64,000 nt of DNA from Bacillus alkalicellulosilyticus (GCF_002019795.1 NZ_KV917381.1:2450068-2514067), one strand, 5' to 3'. Shown: positions 27,161 to 36,369, counted from the first letter of the stretch. Notes: generated by a model not told the origin, from the sequence alone. Translations and numbers: made by a program.

Positions 27161-27616
27161 GATAGTATCCTCCTATGTGTTTCCATTAATACCACTCTAA
27201 GCAGACTAACCAAATCCCGATGTAAATAATCAAATTTTTTCCTTTGACAACCTTACTACTTTAGTTTTCACTTTAGTTTAAAGCTTTCCTTCTCAACTAA
27301 AGTATAGGTCTATTATACTATGAATATAGACTTATATCAAAGAATGTCATTCCACTTCTAAATGAAAAATTACTATATTAACAAGCGTAAATGACATACT
27401 AAACACTTCAAAAATTACTGATTTTAATCATAACATAAATTTCATTTACGCTTCTTTTTATTTATGAAATTTTTATAGCCAATATAAAAATACAACATTG
27501 TTAATTAAGAACAATACATCACCATCGAGGACATGCAACCTTTTGCATAAATGGAAAATCGAGCAGTATAACAATTTAAGGAGGTATGGACGGAAAACCA
27601 ATTCCAATTGAGTAAT
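27161..27616. other. Long AT-rich intergenic region
   Basis: No gene is supported. It holds the promoter region of the diguanylate cyclase gene (a TTGTCA-like box near 27250 is the best candidate, without a convincing -10) and otherwise featureless AT-rich DNA. Confidence 0.5.
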
Positions 27617-27646
27617 TAAAAAAGAGCAAGATTGGTACTCTTGCTC
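27617..27646 (-). terminator. Terminator of the ABC transporter operon
   Basis: GAGCAAGA (27624-27631) and TCTTGCTC (27639-27646) form a perfect 8-bp stem with a 7-nt loop, followed by TTTTTTAATT on the minus strand. It lies 72 bp after the last gene. Confidence 0.85.
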
Positions 27647-27717
27647 GGAAGTTTATTCATCATTACAATCTAGTGTTTGTGAGGATCTTTTTTTCTGTGT
27701 TTGATCCTAGTTATATT

Positions 27718-28371
27718 TTATCTCGGGTATCGCTCTAACAATTCATGTTTTACATCCATTAATGCCTCAAGTGCTTCTTCTGAACTTACAAAAAATTCGT
27801 TCCCTTTAACATCTTTATATGGCACATATCGATTTTCTTCAGGCACATTAATAATGGTATGACTTTTATCCTCGTAATTAAAAATAGGTGAAACAATTAA
27901 TTCAGGTACTACAAATAATCTATCTTTTTTCTGAACCAAGTCAATTTCTTCTTCTAAAAATATCAAATATTCCTCACCAGGTTGCATCACATTTATAAAG
28001 CTTACGTTCGCCGTCATATCGTCAAAGAAAAATAACCATCTGTGTGATGTAATTCCAATTCGCTCTCCTATATCTAAGCCTTCGCCTCGGTAAACTTCTA
28101 AAATTTCTACAAACTGTGTGTTATTTCTAAACGTAAATTCCTTTTCCCCATCTGATTTAGCACGAATAATGAAATTACTTTCTGGTAGGTCTTCCCTCAT
28201 CGCTTCAATTAGACTAGGTGATATGTCAAAATCCCATAGTGCTACCGAGAAATTCTCCATCCCATTTGAGTCGGCTGTAACGTTTGTATAAGTTTGTCGG
28301 AAGAAAACTCCAACCACAACTGCTATTACAAGCGCTATCGTCATGATTGTAAATAATGTTTTATTCAGCAT
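27718..28371 (-). CDS. Membrane-anchored protein of the ABC operon, unknown function
   Basis: A 217-residue protein with one N-terminal hydrophobic segment (residues 4-24, TLFTIMTIALVIAVVVGVFF) and an exported, mostly beta domain. Residues 75-150 (FVEILEVYRGEGLDIGERI, MQPGEEYLIFLEE) resemble beta-barrel exported proteins that bind small ligands, with no family I can name. It is last in the operon; its ATG overlaps the end of the ATPase gene by 11 bp with GAGGTG just upstream. It may be an accessory or immunity-like partner of the transporter. Confidence 0.7.
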   Translation of the reverse strand: MLNKTLFTIMTIALVIAVVVGVFFRQTYTNVTADSNGMENFSVALWDFDISPSLIEAMREDLPESNFIIRAKSDGEKEFTFRNNTQFVEILEVYRGEGLDIGERIGITSHRWLFFFDDMTANVSFINVMQPGEEYLIFLEEEIDLVQKKDRLFVVPELIVSPIFNYEDKSHTIINVPEENRYVPYKDVKGNEFFVSSEEALEALMDVKHELLERYPR

Positions 28372-29011
28372 GCTTTAGCACCTCATTGTTTACCAATCGA
28401 CCCTTATCAAGATAAAACACATCATCAGCAAGTAATTCTATGTCTTCTTTGTTATGACTAGCTAGCAAAATCATGGCCCCTCGTTGCTTTTCTTCTTTAA
28501 TAACTTGGCGGATTTGACTTACTCCAACTTCATCTAATGAATTAGTAGGTTCATCTAACATAATAACTTCAGGTTTTTCCATGATAGCCTGTGCTAATAC
28601 AATTCTTTGTTTCATCCCTAACGAATATTTTTTATAGATGCGTTTATCATTAGGATCTAGGCCTACCCTTCTAATCGCATCTTTAATCTCTTCATCTCCT
28701 ATGATTTTGTTTAACTTTGCTAACAATTGAAGGTTTTTCAACCCTGTAAATTCTGGATATAGACCAGCGTTCTCAAGCGTTATGCCTAACCTCGGCAAAA
28801 CCGGGAAGTCTTTATGTAGCCGTTTATCTTGATAAATAATTTCACCAGAATCTATTTTCATAAGGCCGGATAAAGCTCTGAATAACATGGTTTTACCTGA
28901 CCCATTTCTACCTACAAAACCATATACCACTCCCGGTTTTAGCGTCAACTCTATATTTGATAAAATGAGGTTATGATTAATCGATTTATTTACACCCTTT
29001 ACCACTAACAT
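28361..29011 (-). CDS. ABC transporter ATP-binding protein
   Basis: A 216-residue cytoplasmic ATPase with Walker A GRNGSGKTML, signature YSLGMKQRIVLAQA, Walker B VIMLDEPTNSLD and switch His in LLASHNKED. It is close to the subfamily that drives ABC-2 type and bacteriocin/lantibiotic export (CcmA-like). Its ATG is 2 bp after the permease stop codon, and its Shine-Dalgarno GGGGAGGG lies inside the end of that gene. It probably pairs with the two neighbouring membrane proteins. Confidence 0.95.
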   Translation of the reverse strand: MLVVKGVNKSINHNLILSNIELTLKPGVVYGFVGRNGSGKTMLFRALSGLMKIDSGEIIYQDKRLHKDFPVLPRLGITLENAGLYPEFTGLKNLQLLAKLNKIIGDEEIKDAIRRVGLDPNDKRIYKKYSLGMKQRIVLAQAIMEKPEVIMLDEPTNSLDEVGVSQIRQVIKEEKQRGAMILLASHNKEDIELLADDVFYLDKGRLVNNEVLKHAE

Positions 29012-29013
29012 AA

Positions 29014-29847
29014 CTAAATCCCTCCCCTTTCCTTATTAAATGTAATCCATTGTTGATTTTTCACCACATAACACCCAAACATTACTACAACTACACATAT
29101 AAACAATAAAACGAATACAGAGTTATTTAAGTCAAAATGAATGGTTAAATGATTTATCTTGTCATTTACAACTTCTATCGTACTGCTGTGCCAAGCTAAT
29201 ATTAGATGTGAAATGGGGTTTATTTGTAACAAGGAAGTATTTCTCTCTAACAAGTCTGTATTGACTAATGGCAACACATTTTCCCACAAAATCAACAATG
29301 CAACACTAGCCAACTGAAGACCAACGATAACCATAAAACCTAAACTACTATCAACCTTAATAGCAATTACATTCATAAGAAGCGCCGTTAAAAAAAGCCA
29401 AAACGAATAAATGAATACAAAATAGACTAACAGAATAATTGATCCCATATCAAATACAACGTCATTCGTTATACTTGTTACCATAGTTCCTGAACTAACC
29501 ATTATCAATGGATAAATAAAAGCTAAAAGATATAGTTTAGAACATTCCTTCATAAACCACTTTATTCGATTATGGCAACGTGAAAAATAATAAATGCTGG
29601 CTGTACAAAAGTGTTTATATATATACGTTCCGAATAAGATTTGGAATAACAATAATGGCAGTAGCCTAATTGATACCTCAATTAAATATACGAGTATGAT
29701 ATCTACATTTGAAAAACTAAACTCTATGATAATATCAGACAGCACTATTTCCTCACGTAATCCGAGAAAGAATATCGCTTGGAATGCCCCCCAAACAATG
29801 GCTACACCTATACAAGTCATCAGTGCTTTACCCATTCTATAAGGCAT
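29014..29847 (-). CDS. ABC transporter membrane protein, second permease
   Basis: A 277-residue integral membrane protein with about six hydrophobic segments (first near 8-30, last near 248-266). No conserved family motif is recognised. Position between another permease-like protein and the ATPase, with an 11-bp overlap upstream and 2-bp gap downstream, supports its role as a transmembrane subunit. Confidence 0.75.
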   Translation of the reverse strand: MPYRMGKALMTCIGVAIVWGAFQAIFFLGLREEIVLSDIIIEFSFSNVDIILVYLIEVSIRLLPLLLFQILFGTYIYKHFCTASIYYFSRCHNRIKWFMKECSKLYLLAFIYPLIMVSSGTMVTSITNDVVFDMGSIILLVYFVFIYSFWLFLTALLMNVIAIKVDSSLGFMVIVGLQLASVALLILWENVLPLVNTDLLERNTSLLQINPISHLILAWHSSTIEVVNDKINHLTIHFDLNNSVFVLLFICVVVVMFGCYVVKNQQWITFNKERGGI

Positions 29848-30673
29848 CCTTTTTGATTTGATAGACTATAATGGAGGTTGCAAGAACCAATAACATGATG
29901 GAAAGTGAAAGATAAACAAGCAGACTTTCCGATGCACGAGAAATTGGATGGTAAAATCCTAGATAAAAAAAGTAATTCGTTTCAACCGAAATCGCGGGTA
30001 TCAGTTGTTTCAACATTCCCAACAGATAAAGCAACACATATACCGGTAAAAATAGTAACGCCTTGAATTTAATAGGAAAGGTTGAAACAGCCACAGTAAA
30101 AATGGCTAAAATACCTGATAACACACCAAATACTAAAGTAAAAAAAGTAGCATATAAATAGGGAGATAAAGTATATAAGTCAGAAAGTAAATACATACTC
30201 ATTATTTCAATATATGAATTGTCATAAATACTAAAATTCGATGGGTCTCCAACTGCGTTAACTGGAAAAGCAATTATATTAAGTAAAATTTCTATTAAGA
30301 ATGGTACGGTGAAAACAAAAAACGTAACCAAAAAGACAACAATTATCTTTCCTAAGTAATAGTTACGGGCGTTAACTCTAGCTTGTATAAAAATAAATTG
30401 ATTTAAAGTTTTATCATTATATAAAGCAAATCCTGCAGGGATTACGACTAGTAAAGGATAATATTGCATTAAATAAAAACTATACTCACTGTAATTTGAA
30501 AGTGTGAGTAGTTTCATCGGATGATACATATCTACAATATCTGTTCCACTGTACGTAAGCACATTTTGAAAATAGTTAGCAAGCATTATACCAAAGAGTA
30601 GAAAGAAGATTACGGTAGCTACTTTTCTCTCTAGAATCAACGTAAGCTGCATATTTATTGAGCGCAATAACAT
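29837..30673 (-). CDS. ABC transporter membrane protein, first permease
   Basis: A 278-residue integral membrane protein with about six hydrophobic segments, including FFLLFGIMLANYF at the N-terminus and LSLSIMLLVLATSIIVYQI at the C-terminus. It looks like an ABC-2-type permease that is too divergent to name. It is the first gene of the four-gene operon. The ATG at 30673 has AAAGG about 12 nt upstream, a weak site. Confidence 0.72.
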   Translation of the reverse strand: MLLRSINMQLTLILERKVATVIFFLLFGIMLANYFQNVLTYSGTDIVDMYHPMKLLTLSNYSEYSFYLMQYYPLLVVIPAGFALYNDKTLNQFIFIQARVNARNYYLGKIIVVFLVTFFVFTVPFLIEILLNIIAFPVNAVGDPSNFSIYDNSYIEIMSMYLLSDLYTLSPYLYATFFTLVFGVLSGILAIFTVAVSTFPIKFKALLFLPVYVLLYLLGMLKQLIPAISVETNYFFYLGFYHPISRASESLLVYLSLSIMLLVLATSIIVYQIKKDAL

Positions 30674-30943
30674 TGGACGGCACTACCTTTCTATGAAAAA
30701 CATCAAAAATATGAACAAGTACTTTTTTCTTGTATTCTAGTAATAATATCCTCAACATAGAATAAGAAAATTTACAAAATAGCTCCTCTTCTGTTTAATA
30801 TTGTTACTCGTACCCTATGAGCGAATTATATTCTACAAAATATTAAAAATCAAACATTTTTTGTCAATATTTATCATATTTTTACATCATAAGTTTTTTT
30901 TCCTTTATTTCACGTTTTTTTCTCTTCCATCTATTTTCATAAT
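30674..30943. other. AT-rich upstream region of the ABC operon
   Basis: About 270 bp of very AT-rich DNA. It should hold the promoter of the ABC operon; no clear boxes were found, and a 60-codon frame here on the minus strand overlaps the first permease in the wrong frame. Confidence 0.4.
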
Positions 30944-30988
30944 AAGAAAAAAGGGTGAGACAAAAGGTTGTTACCTTTTGTCTCACCC
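30944..30988 (-). terminator. Strong terminator of the three-gene unknown operon
   Basis: GGGTGAGACAAAAGGT and its exact complement form a perfect 16-bp stem with a 4-nt loop (30953-30988), followed on the minus strand by TTTTTTCTT. It lies 10 bp after the stop codon of the 54-residue gene. Confidence 0.93.
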
Positions 30989-30997
30989 TCTTATCTC

Positions 30998-31162
30998 TTA
31001 GCAATGAGCGAAACCGCCACCATCTTTCAAAGCTGACAGACTGTCTTTTTCTTCTGGCAATTTCTCGAATTCAGAGGCAAAGTCATCATATATCCTAGCA
31101 ATATCAGCATAAGGAAATGGATTTTGTAATTGTGATTGTTTCTGTTTTAATACATCCAACAA
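30998..31162 (-). CDS. Small protein of 54 residues ending in GGGFAHC
   Basis: A short gene between the 319-residue gene and a strong terminator. The TTG at 31162 begins 4 bp after the upstream stop codon, with AGAGAGG 8 nt before it; that site lies in the end of the preceding gene, so translation is coupled. The peptide opens with LDVLKQKQSQLQNPFPYADI, has an acidic middle (FASEFEKLPEEKD) and ends LKDGGGFAHC with a lone C-terminal Cys after a Gly run. No signal peptide or transmembrane segment is seen. I know no family for it. Possibilities are a modified peptide precursor, a partner subunit, or a toxin/immunity component. Coding is supported by start, spacing, and terminator position, not by homology. 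Confidence 0.6.
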   Translation of the reverse strand: MLDVLKQKQSQLQNPFPYADIARIYDDFASEFEKLPEEKDSLSALKDGGGFAHC

Positions 31163-31166
31163 AAGC

Positions 31167-32126
31167 TTAGCCTCTCTTCCTAGTTAAAAGATGATCTACA
31201 ATATCCTTCAAATCAACTATATACACGGTTTTCCCTTCAGTAAGTAATAGCTTTGAACCTCTACAGCTAACATAGTCAGCTTTTATATTCTTCTTTTCCT
31301 CATTACTAAACGATATAAAGCAACTTCGTCTTAGGCTATTTTTCGAAAAGAGTTTATAGAGTAGATACTTATCTTGGTTTTCATAGCCCCCTCTAAAAAG
31401 GAAATAATTCTTGAACAGGACGAATCCATCTGAACCTTCAATATCTGGTTTGTAATATGTGAATTCGCCGTGATGATATCTTCCCACTAGAAAATCAGTA
31501 TAATAATAAAACCACACATCTTCATCGGCTACTACATTAAGAGCATAGCAATCACTAATGAAATTTAGACCACTATTAGGATAGTGGTATATGGCATTTC
31601 CTTCTTGATCCCACGCTCGAAGTCCAGACTTCCCAACTGGGTCTTCCCAACCATAATTCCCAAAAATACCTTCATCAAAATAGCTTGTCCAAATGGTATT
31701 TTCTTTTGTTACATAGATATCCTGAATCGCATCTCCAAGAAGAAATTGCCGAATATGCGCCCCACTACTATCAAACACTTTGGCATTTAAGTCATATTTA
31801 CCTTCTTCGTAATAGTAGGAACGGCCACAAACTAACAAAATATGATTGTCTTCTATCGGTTGTACAAAATGATAATTCCATCTTTGGTTCTTAATCTCAA
31901 CGATTTGCTTGTGAAAGTTCATATCAATAATGACCTTATAGTCATATTGTTCAGTTGTTTTTACAGGTGGAAACATTCCATCTATACGACCAGGGATATC
32001 ATTAACAGCAAGTATACAAACTTCACCCCGTGGTCCAAGCGAGGCATCCACTATATGATACCCTTGTAAATCCTCTGTATAGTCATTCCATATAGGTATA
32101 TCAATTTTTATTGTTTTTTTTATCAT
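31167..32126 (-). CDS. Conserved hypothetical protein, beta-propeller-like
   Basis: A 319-residue cytoplasmic-looking protein without signal peptide or membrane segments. It is rich in aromatic and beta-strand repeats: WTSYFDEGIFGNYGW near 170, followed by AWDQEGNAIYHYP, and similar D-x-G turns elsewhere, suggestive of a beta-propeller. I recall the SYFDEGIFGN region from uncharacterised proteins in several phyla. No catalytic residues can be named. The ATG at 32126 follows GGGAGG by 8 nt. It lies in an operon with a 90-residue protein upstream (15 bp) and the 54-residue protein downstream. Confidence 0.75.
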   Translation of the reverse strand: MIKKTIKIDIPIWNDYTEDLQGYHIVDASLGPRGEVCILAVNDIPGRIDGMFPPVKTTEQYDYKVIIDMNFHKQIVEIKNQRWNYHFVQPIEDNHILLVCGRSYYYEEGKYDLNAKVFDSSGAHIRQFLLGDAIQDIYVTKENTIWTSYFDEGIFGNYGWEDPVGKSGLRAWDQEGNAIYHYPNSGLNFISDCYALNVVADEDVWFYYYTDFLVGRYHHGEFTYYKPDIEGSDGFVLFKNYFLFRGGYENQDKYLLYKLFSKNSLRRSCFISFSNEEKKNIKADYVSCRGSKLLLTEGKTVYIVDLKDIVDHLLTRKRG

Positions 32127-32141
32127 GATTACACCTCCCTA

Positions 32142-32414
32142 TCATGTTCTAAGTAAGTTGGAAAATAGATTTGAACTTTTTCCCATGGCTTCATTTTTAC
32201 TCCTAGTTTTTTTATCAAGGAGGCGCTTAGCAGGATTATATGTGGTATTCCGTTGCAAGAGTTTTTCTAGGAGTACAATCGCTAATTCTCTATCTCTCTC
32301 TTCTACTAACGTATCTACATACTGCATCGTTACTTTATCATGGTTTAGATTTTTAAAAATGCGGACTAAATAAATGGTATATAGTTCATAAGAGCGCTCT
32401 GTCTGATCCACCAT
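32142..32414 (-). CDS. Small helical protein, unknown function
   Basis: A 90-residue, charged, helical protein (YELYTIYLVRIFKNLNHDK, EERDRELAIVLLEKLLQRN) with a basic C-terminus. It is first in the three-gene operon. The ATG at 32414 has AAGGGTGG just before it; the frame extends 14 codons further but with no ribosome binding site. No domain is recognised. Confidence 0.65.
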   Translation of the reverse strand: MVDQTERSYELYTIYLVRIFKNLNHDKVTMQYVDTLVEERDRELAIVLLEKLLQRNTTYNPAKRLLDKKTRSKNEAMGKSSNLFSNLLRT

Positions 32415-32546
32415 TTCGCCACCCTTAGTGATTTTTTCGTAATATACGTAAGTCATAGCATGTTTTTTTAAAAATATTGTAACCCTTTTTAATAAAAATC
32501 GTCTACTTCATTAAGAACAAAAAAATAATGTTGGAGGGAATACAAT

Positions 32547-32882
32547 ATGCGTCTTCATTTCATTAAAGTAAGTTTTATCGTAGTTGTTGTTTCGTTGTTT
32601 ATACTTACAGGATGTTCTACAACACCAGAGGAGGAAGCGCAAGAACCGAACAACCTAACTGAAATTCACTTAACAGAGCAACTAAAAGGAGTATTTAAAG
32701 GCTATGCTGATGGGGACCAAGTGATAATTACGGATAAAGACGGGGTAGATGAATACTACCTAATTACAGATACAACAATAGGCGATTTAGAAATAATTGA
32801 AGAGGGAGAAACTATCAACTATTCTTTTACAACAACAGAAGAAGGTCGATTAGCATTAGAAACAATCAGAAAAGGCGATTAA
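32547..32882 (+). CDS. Small lipoprotein
   Basis: A 111-residue exported lipoprotein on the plus strand. The signal sequence ends in the lipobox LTGC (Cys23), then an acidic linker (PEEEAQEPNN), then a small beta domain (GVFKGYADGDQVIITD, DEYYLITDTTI). The domain may be an OB-like or YobA-like fold, but I cannot assign it. The ATG follows GGAGG by 9 nt. A decayed second copy of the middle part lies at 34921-35010, on the other side of the chemoreceptor gene. Confidence 0.85.
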   Translation: MRLHFIKVSFIVVVVSLFILTGCSTTPEEEAQEPNNLTEIHLTEQLKGVFKGYADGDQVIITDKDGVDEYYLITDTTIGDLEIIEEGETINYSFTTTEEGRLALETIRKGD

Positions 32883-32890
32883 GTGTTGAA

Positions 32891-32932
32891 AAAAAAGACT
32901 AAACCAAATGAGTAAGCGGTTTAGTCTTTTTT
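32891..32932. terminator. Bidirectional terminator between convergent genes
   Basis: AAAAAAGACTAAACC and GGTTTAGTCTTTTTT form a perfect 15-bp stem with a 12-nt loop, with A and T runs that serve both strands. It separates the lipoprotein gene from the converging chemoreceptor gene. Confidence 0.92.
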
Positions 32933-32949
32933 ATATGTTATAGAATCTG

Positions 32950-34653
32950 TTAGTTGTTCGGCATTCCTTTGACTTGAAACTTCGAGATTGATTGCTGTAG
33001 TTCCTCTGCTAGTAAAGATAATGATTGAGCAGAAGAAGCAATCTCCTCCATTGTTGCCAACTGTTCTTGGGTGGCAGCCGAGCTTTCTTGACTTGATGTA
33101 ACACTATTGTCAGCTATTGCTTTCACCTCTTCTAGAGCATCAGATATTTTCAGAGTTATTTCCTTAATATCTTCAATTGATGTGGCAACCTCTATTACTT
33201 TATTAGATACACCTGTCATTGATTCTTCTATTTTGCCAAATGCCGCTCTAGCTTCTGTTGTCGAAGATATTCCTTCTTCAACTTTTGCATTGCCATCATA
33301 AATAGAGCCAACTGCATTTTGAGTTTCAGACTGAATATCAGCAATCATTACTGTAATTTGACCAGCCGATTTCTTGGATTCTTCTGCTAGTTTTCTAACT
33401 TCATCAGCCACAACAGCAAAACCTTTACCTTGTTCTCCTGCTCTTGCTGCTTCAATAGCAGCATTTAACGCTAATAGGTTCGTTTGTTCAGAAAGGTCTG
33501 TAATTATATTTAATACACTTCCTATTTCTGAAGATCTGCTTTCCAATGAGATTATAGTCGTAGAGATGGTTTCAAATGACTTTTTAATGTCATTAATTCG
33601 TTCAACTACATTTTCAATAGAGACAATTCCATTTTTAACATACTCTGTTGAATGGTTTGTAGAGTTTTCCATATCTATACTATTATTATTTATGTTGTTA
33701 ACACTTTCCACTAATTGTGTAAGAGCCGCTGAAACATGATTGGTTTTAGTTAATTGTTCTTCGAGACCAATGGCGTTATCTTGAACAATTTTAGAAAGCA
33801 TTTCTGACGATTCCGTACTTTGTTCAGCACTAGCCGTTAATTGTTCAGATGCGGATGCAACCTGATGTGCTGACTCACTAGTTTTCAACATAGTATCATT
33901 TATATCATCAATCATCGTATTTAATGACTTTGCTAATTCACCGATTTCATCTTTTGAATTCAACTGAATTTTATCGATTGTCAAGTTCCCATCTGCTATT
34001 TGTTTTAGTGCCGATGATACCAGTGTAACAGGTTTAGAAATGATTTTTATAAGGTATAAGATTAATAGTATAGATAAAACAAAAATTACACCAAATGCTA
34101 CCGACATAAGAATTTCACTTTGATTACTAATATTCTTAACTCTCATCCAAGCATCATTTGTTAACTTTTCTGTATCTTCTACGATTAACGTATGTGTTTC
34201 CCTGTATGAATCAAAATGCTCTTTTCCATTATTAATGTTAGCTCTAGCCTGTTCAATATTTCCACTTTCTACTTGCCATATAATTGATTCAAAGAACGCT
34301 TGAATTGCATCAATTTTAGGAAGCGCTTCATCTATTAATGATGCCATAATTGGATGTCCATCAATGTGTGCCTCAATGATTTCAAGGCTCATAGTAATTT
34401 CTTCCGATCCTAAATAATACGGTTCAAGAAATACAGGATCACCAGTAACCAAATAACCCCTTACTCCTGTTTCTTGATTAACTAATGCTGTTAAAATATT
34501 ATTTGCAGCATTAGACAATGGAACTGCATCGTTTACAATGTTATTCGCCTCTGATTCTACATTTTGAATCCCATACCACCCCAAACCAAATATTCCAGCA
34601 ATAAATAATATAATAAGCCCAAAACTCATTACCAATTTCTTACCTATTGACAT
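32950..34653 (-). CDS. Methyl-accepting chemotaxis protein with CHASE3-like sensor
   Basis: A 567-residue transmembrane chemoreceptor. The first segment (residues 7-28) leads into an extracytoplasmic four-helix domain of CHASE3 type ([21 protein letters not shown] near 57). A second segment (about 183-205) leads into HAMP ([20 protein letters not shown]) and a long coiled-coil signalling domain. The hairpin tip motif [20 protein letters not shown] is complete. The methylation helices carry Glu/Gln-rich A-S-E-Q repeats. Its family relays ligand signals to CheA/CheW; the ligand is unknown. The ATG at 34653 follows GGAGGG. It is monocistronic. Confidence 0.94.
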   Translation of the reverse strand: MSIGKKLVMSFGLIILFIAGIFGLGWYGIQNVESEANNIVNDAVPLSNAANNILTALVNQETGVRGYLVTGDPVFLEPYYLGSEEITMSLEIIEAHIDGHPIMASLIDEALPKIDAIQAFFESIIWQVESGNIEQARANINNGKEHFDSYRETHTLIVEDTEKLTNDAWMRVKNISNQSEILMSVAFGVIFVLSILLILYLIKIISKPVTLVSSALKQIADGNLTIDKIQLNSKDEIGELAKSLNTMIDDINDTMLKTSESAHQVASASEQLTASAEQSTESSEMLSKIVQDNAIGLEEQLTKTNHVSAALTQLVESVNNINNNSIDMENSTNHSTEYVKNGIVSIENVVERINDIKKSFETISTTIISLESRSSEIGSVLNIITDLSEQTNLLALNAAIEAARAGEQGKGFAVVADEVRKLAEESKKSAGQITVMIADIQSETQNAVGSIYDGNAKVEEGISSTTEARAAFGKIEESMTGVSNKVIEVATSIEDIKEITLKISDALEEVKAIADNSVTSSQESSAATQEQLATMEEIASSAQSLSLLAEELQQSISKFQVKGMPNN

Positions 34654-34920
34654 ATATATCCCTCCAATTCTAGTTGTTTAAATCATGTAGTCCCTTTCCT
34701 TTTTAGTTATATTCGGGTAATAATATATCTAAAAAGTGATAATGCCGAGCTAAAATGTGCTTTATTGAACTTGCCCATTTTAGAAGACTAACATAGTTTT
34801 ATATTGAAAGTATAATTATCTCATAAATTTCTACAATTTTCGACACCAATTAATGTTAATTTACCTTTGGAACATTTTAAATCTATAATGTGAGAAGGAA
34901 AATAAACAAATAGAAGAAGC

Positions 34921-35010
34921 TTCGAAAGGCTTATAGATGGGGAGCAGGGGATAATTACTCTTGTTTGGTGGGAGATGAATACTATCTAATTAAACTGAAG
35001 AAATGACAAT
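34921..35010 (+). pseudogene. Decayed fragment resembling the small lipoprotein gene
   Basis: About 90 bp, from AAAGGCTTATAGATGGGGAG to GATGAATACTATCTAATTA, aligns with codons 50-75 of the lipoprotein gene at 32547-32882 (AAAGGCTATGCTGATGGGG, GATGAATACTACCTAATTA). A stop and at least two small frame changes break the reading frame. It lies on the same strand, 2 kb away, beyond the chemoreceptor gene. The surrounding 400 bp (34654-35056) contains no other recognisable gene. Confidence 0.65.
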
Positions 35011-35056
35011 AGAAAAAGTGATTAACCGTATTAAACCGTAACCGTTAAGGTAAAAG

Positions 35057-35521
35057 TCAATCTAAAATACTATATTCCCCACCAAAAGGGTCAAAAATAA
35101 ACTCTTTAGTTATTCCATTTTGTTCACCAGTTATAACATAAAAAGCTGGCTTATATTTTTCATTATAAATCACTTTTCTATTCTCTTCTTGAACGTTAAT
35201 TTTTTCATTCTCTTGAACGAGATTAATTGCTTCTTGATAAGTAAAATCTGGTAATTGGTTATAAAAAATAATCGGTAAAACAAGAAGGATGAGAACAGAT
35301 AGTGTGAATATAATCCGCACTATCTGTTCTTTAATTTGTTCAGCAAGTAGTACAAGTATAATATGGGCTGAAACTCCAACTAATAGTGGGATAAACACTT
35401 CTAAATCGACGATATGTAAGTATTGTCGATTTATAATGTTAAAAAATCCCAGCTGCACAATGGCAATAATGAGAATTGATAAATACAATATTGTTTTTCT
35501 ATTCTTTAAATAACAGCCCAT
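35057..35521 (-). CDS. Small membrane protein, unknown function
   Basis: A 154-residue protein with three hydrophobic segments in the first 95 residues (TILYLSILIIAIVQLGFFNI, VFIPLLVGVSAHIILVLLA, IVRIIFTLSVLILLVLPIIFY). A 60-residue soluble tail (YQEAINLVQENEKINV, YVITGEQNGITKEFIFDPFG) faintly resembles PepSY domains. The ATG at 35521 follows GGGAGA by 7 nt; a longer frame to 35536 has no such site. It is monocistronic. Confidence 0.7.
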   Translation of the reverse strand: MGCYLKNRKTILYLSILIIAIVQLGFFNIINRQYLHIVDLEVFIPLLVGVSAHIILVLLAEQIKEQIVRIIFTLSVLILLVLPIIFYNQLPDFTYQEAINLVQENEKINVQEENRKVIYNEKYKPAFYVITGEQNGITKEFIFDPFGGEYSILD

Positions 35522-35676
35522 CTTATAATCTCCCACGTCTATTTATTTGTTTGACTATTTCTGTAAGTAATCTTTTTAATAAAGTGAATTATATAAACTC
35601 CAATTGGAAGATACCTCTAATTGGTGGTGCAGTTTTTTACTTCCCGTAAATTGTTGAATTTGAAAACCTTGGAAAA

Positions 35677-36183
35677 TCATACACCATATAATTCAATATC
35701 TTCTTCAGTAAATTGATTGTTAGTGTATCGTGTTAATGTCTTTCGCCATAAGCTTATTGTTTTATAATTTTTATCCGTCGGTGCTGTATAAAGCATCCAT
35801 TTCCCACGGTACAAATTGAAAATTTCTGATATGACGTATTCACCTATTCCCTTCCCTCTAAATGGTCTGAGAATGAAAAATTCCTTTATCATAAAATCAC
35901 AATTACCAAACACATACAGGGGCGTAGCTACAAAAATAAAGCCTGCAGGCAAATCATCGACTGTCACTAGATAAGGAAATAGAACACCTTCTTTTTCCCA
36001 CCAAACATCAAATACAGATATTTGTTGTTCAAGGGTCTGATATTCTTCATCCTCCTCAAAAACACCGTACTTATTTGGTAGTTCATTCCGAATCCCTGCT
36101 AAATCGTGTAAATACAAAGGATACAAATTATTGATTATAAACTTGTTTTTGCGTTCGCACAAATGAACTGATATCTTATTCAT
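35677..36183 (-). CDS. GNAT-family N-acetyltransferase
   Basis: A 168-residue GNAT-fold enzyme. The acetyl-CoA pyrophosphate loop motif A reads RPFRGKGIGEYV near residue 105, and the C-terminal strand WMLYTAPTDKNYKTISLWRK is typical. The substrate cannot be told from sequence. The ATG at 36183 has GGGTG about 6 nt before it. It is monocistronic. Confidence 0.85.
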   Translation of the reverse strand: MNKISVHLCERKNKFIINNLYPLYLHDLAGIRNELPNKYGVFEEDEEYQTLEQQISVFDVWWEKEGVLFPYLVTVDDLPAGFIFVATPLYVFGNCDFMIKEFFILRPFRGKGIGEYVISEIFNLYRGKWMLYTAPTDKNYKTISLWRKTLTRYTNNQFTEEDIELYGV

Positions 36184-36302
36184 TTAACACCCGTGATTTA
36201 AGAATTAAATTACTAATGTTAAACTCATTGTACCATATATTGGATAGCATTCTAAGACTTAATGCTAACTTATGATACAGGTACAGTGCTTTCTAGAACT
36301 GC

Positions 36303-36338
36303 AAGAAAGAGGCAGCCTTTGCCGGATGCCTCTTTCTT
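36303..36338 (-). terminator. Hairpin after the AraC/GyrI-like gene
   Basis: AAGAAAGAGGCA and TGCCTCTTTCTT form a perfect 12-bp stem with a 12-nt loop, 31 bp after the stop codon at 36370. It lacks a long T run, so efficiency is uncertain. Confidence 0.55.
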
Positions 36339-36369
36339 ATTTCCTCTTTTAAACTATTATCTCTTAGTA

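Noticed and set aside
27580-27615. Plus-strand AAGGAGG followed by a nine-codon frame MDGKPIPIE
   Set aside because: The ATG is 1 bp from the Shine-Dalgarno core, too close for initiation; not treated as a gene.
30576-30758. 60-codon minus-strand frame over the first ABC permease start
   Set aside because: Overlaps the start of the permease gene in another frame, lacks a ribosome binding site and has no recognisable sequence.
34654-34760. Possible sigma-D (GCCGAT-like) promoter for the chemoreceptor gene
   Set aside because: CCGAATAT is present but no TAAA box lies at the required distance.
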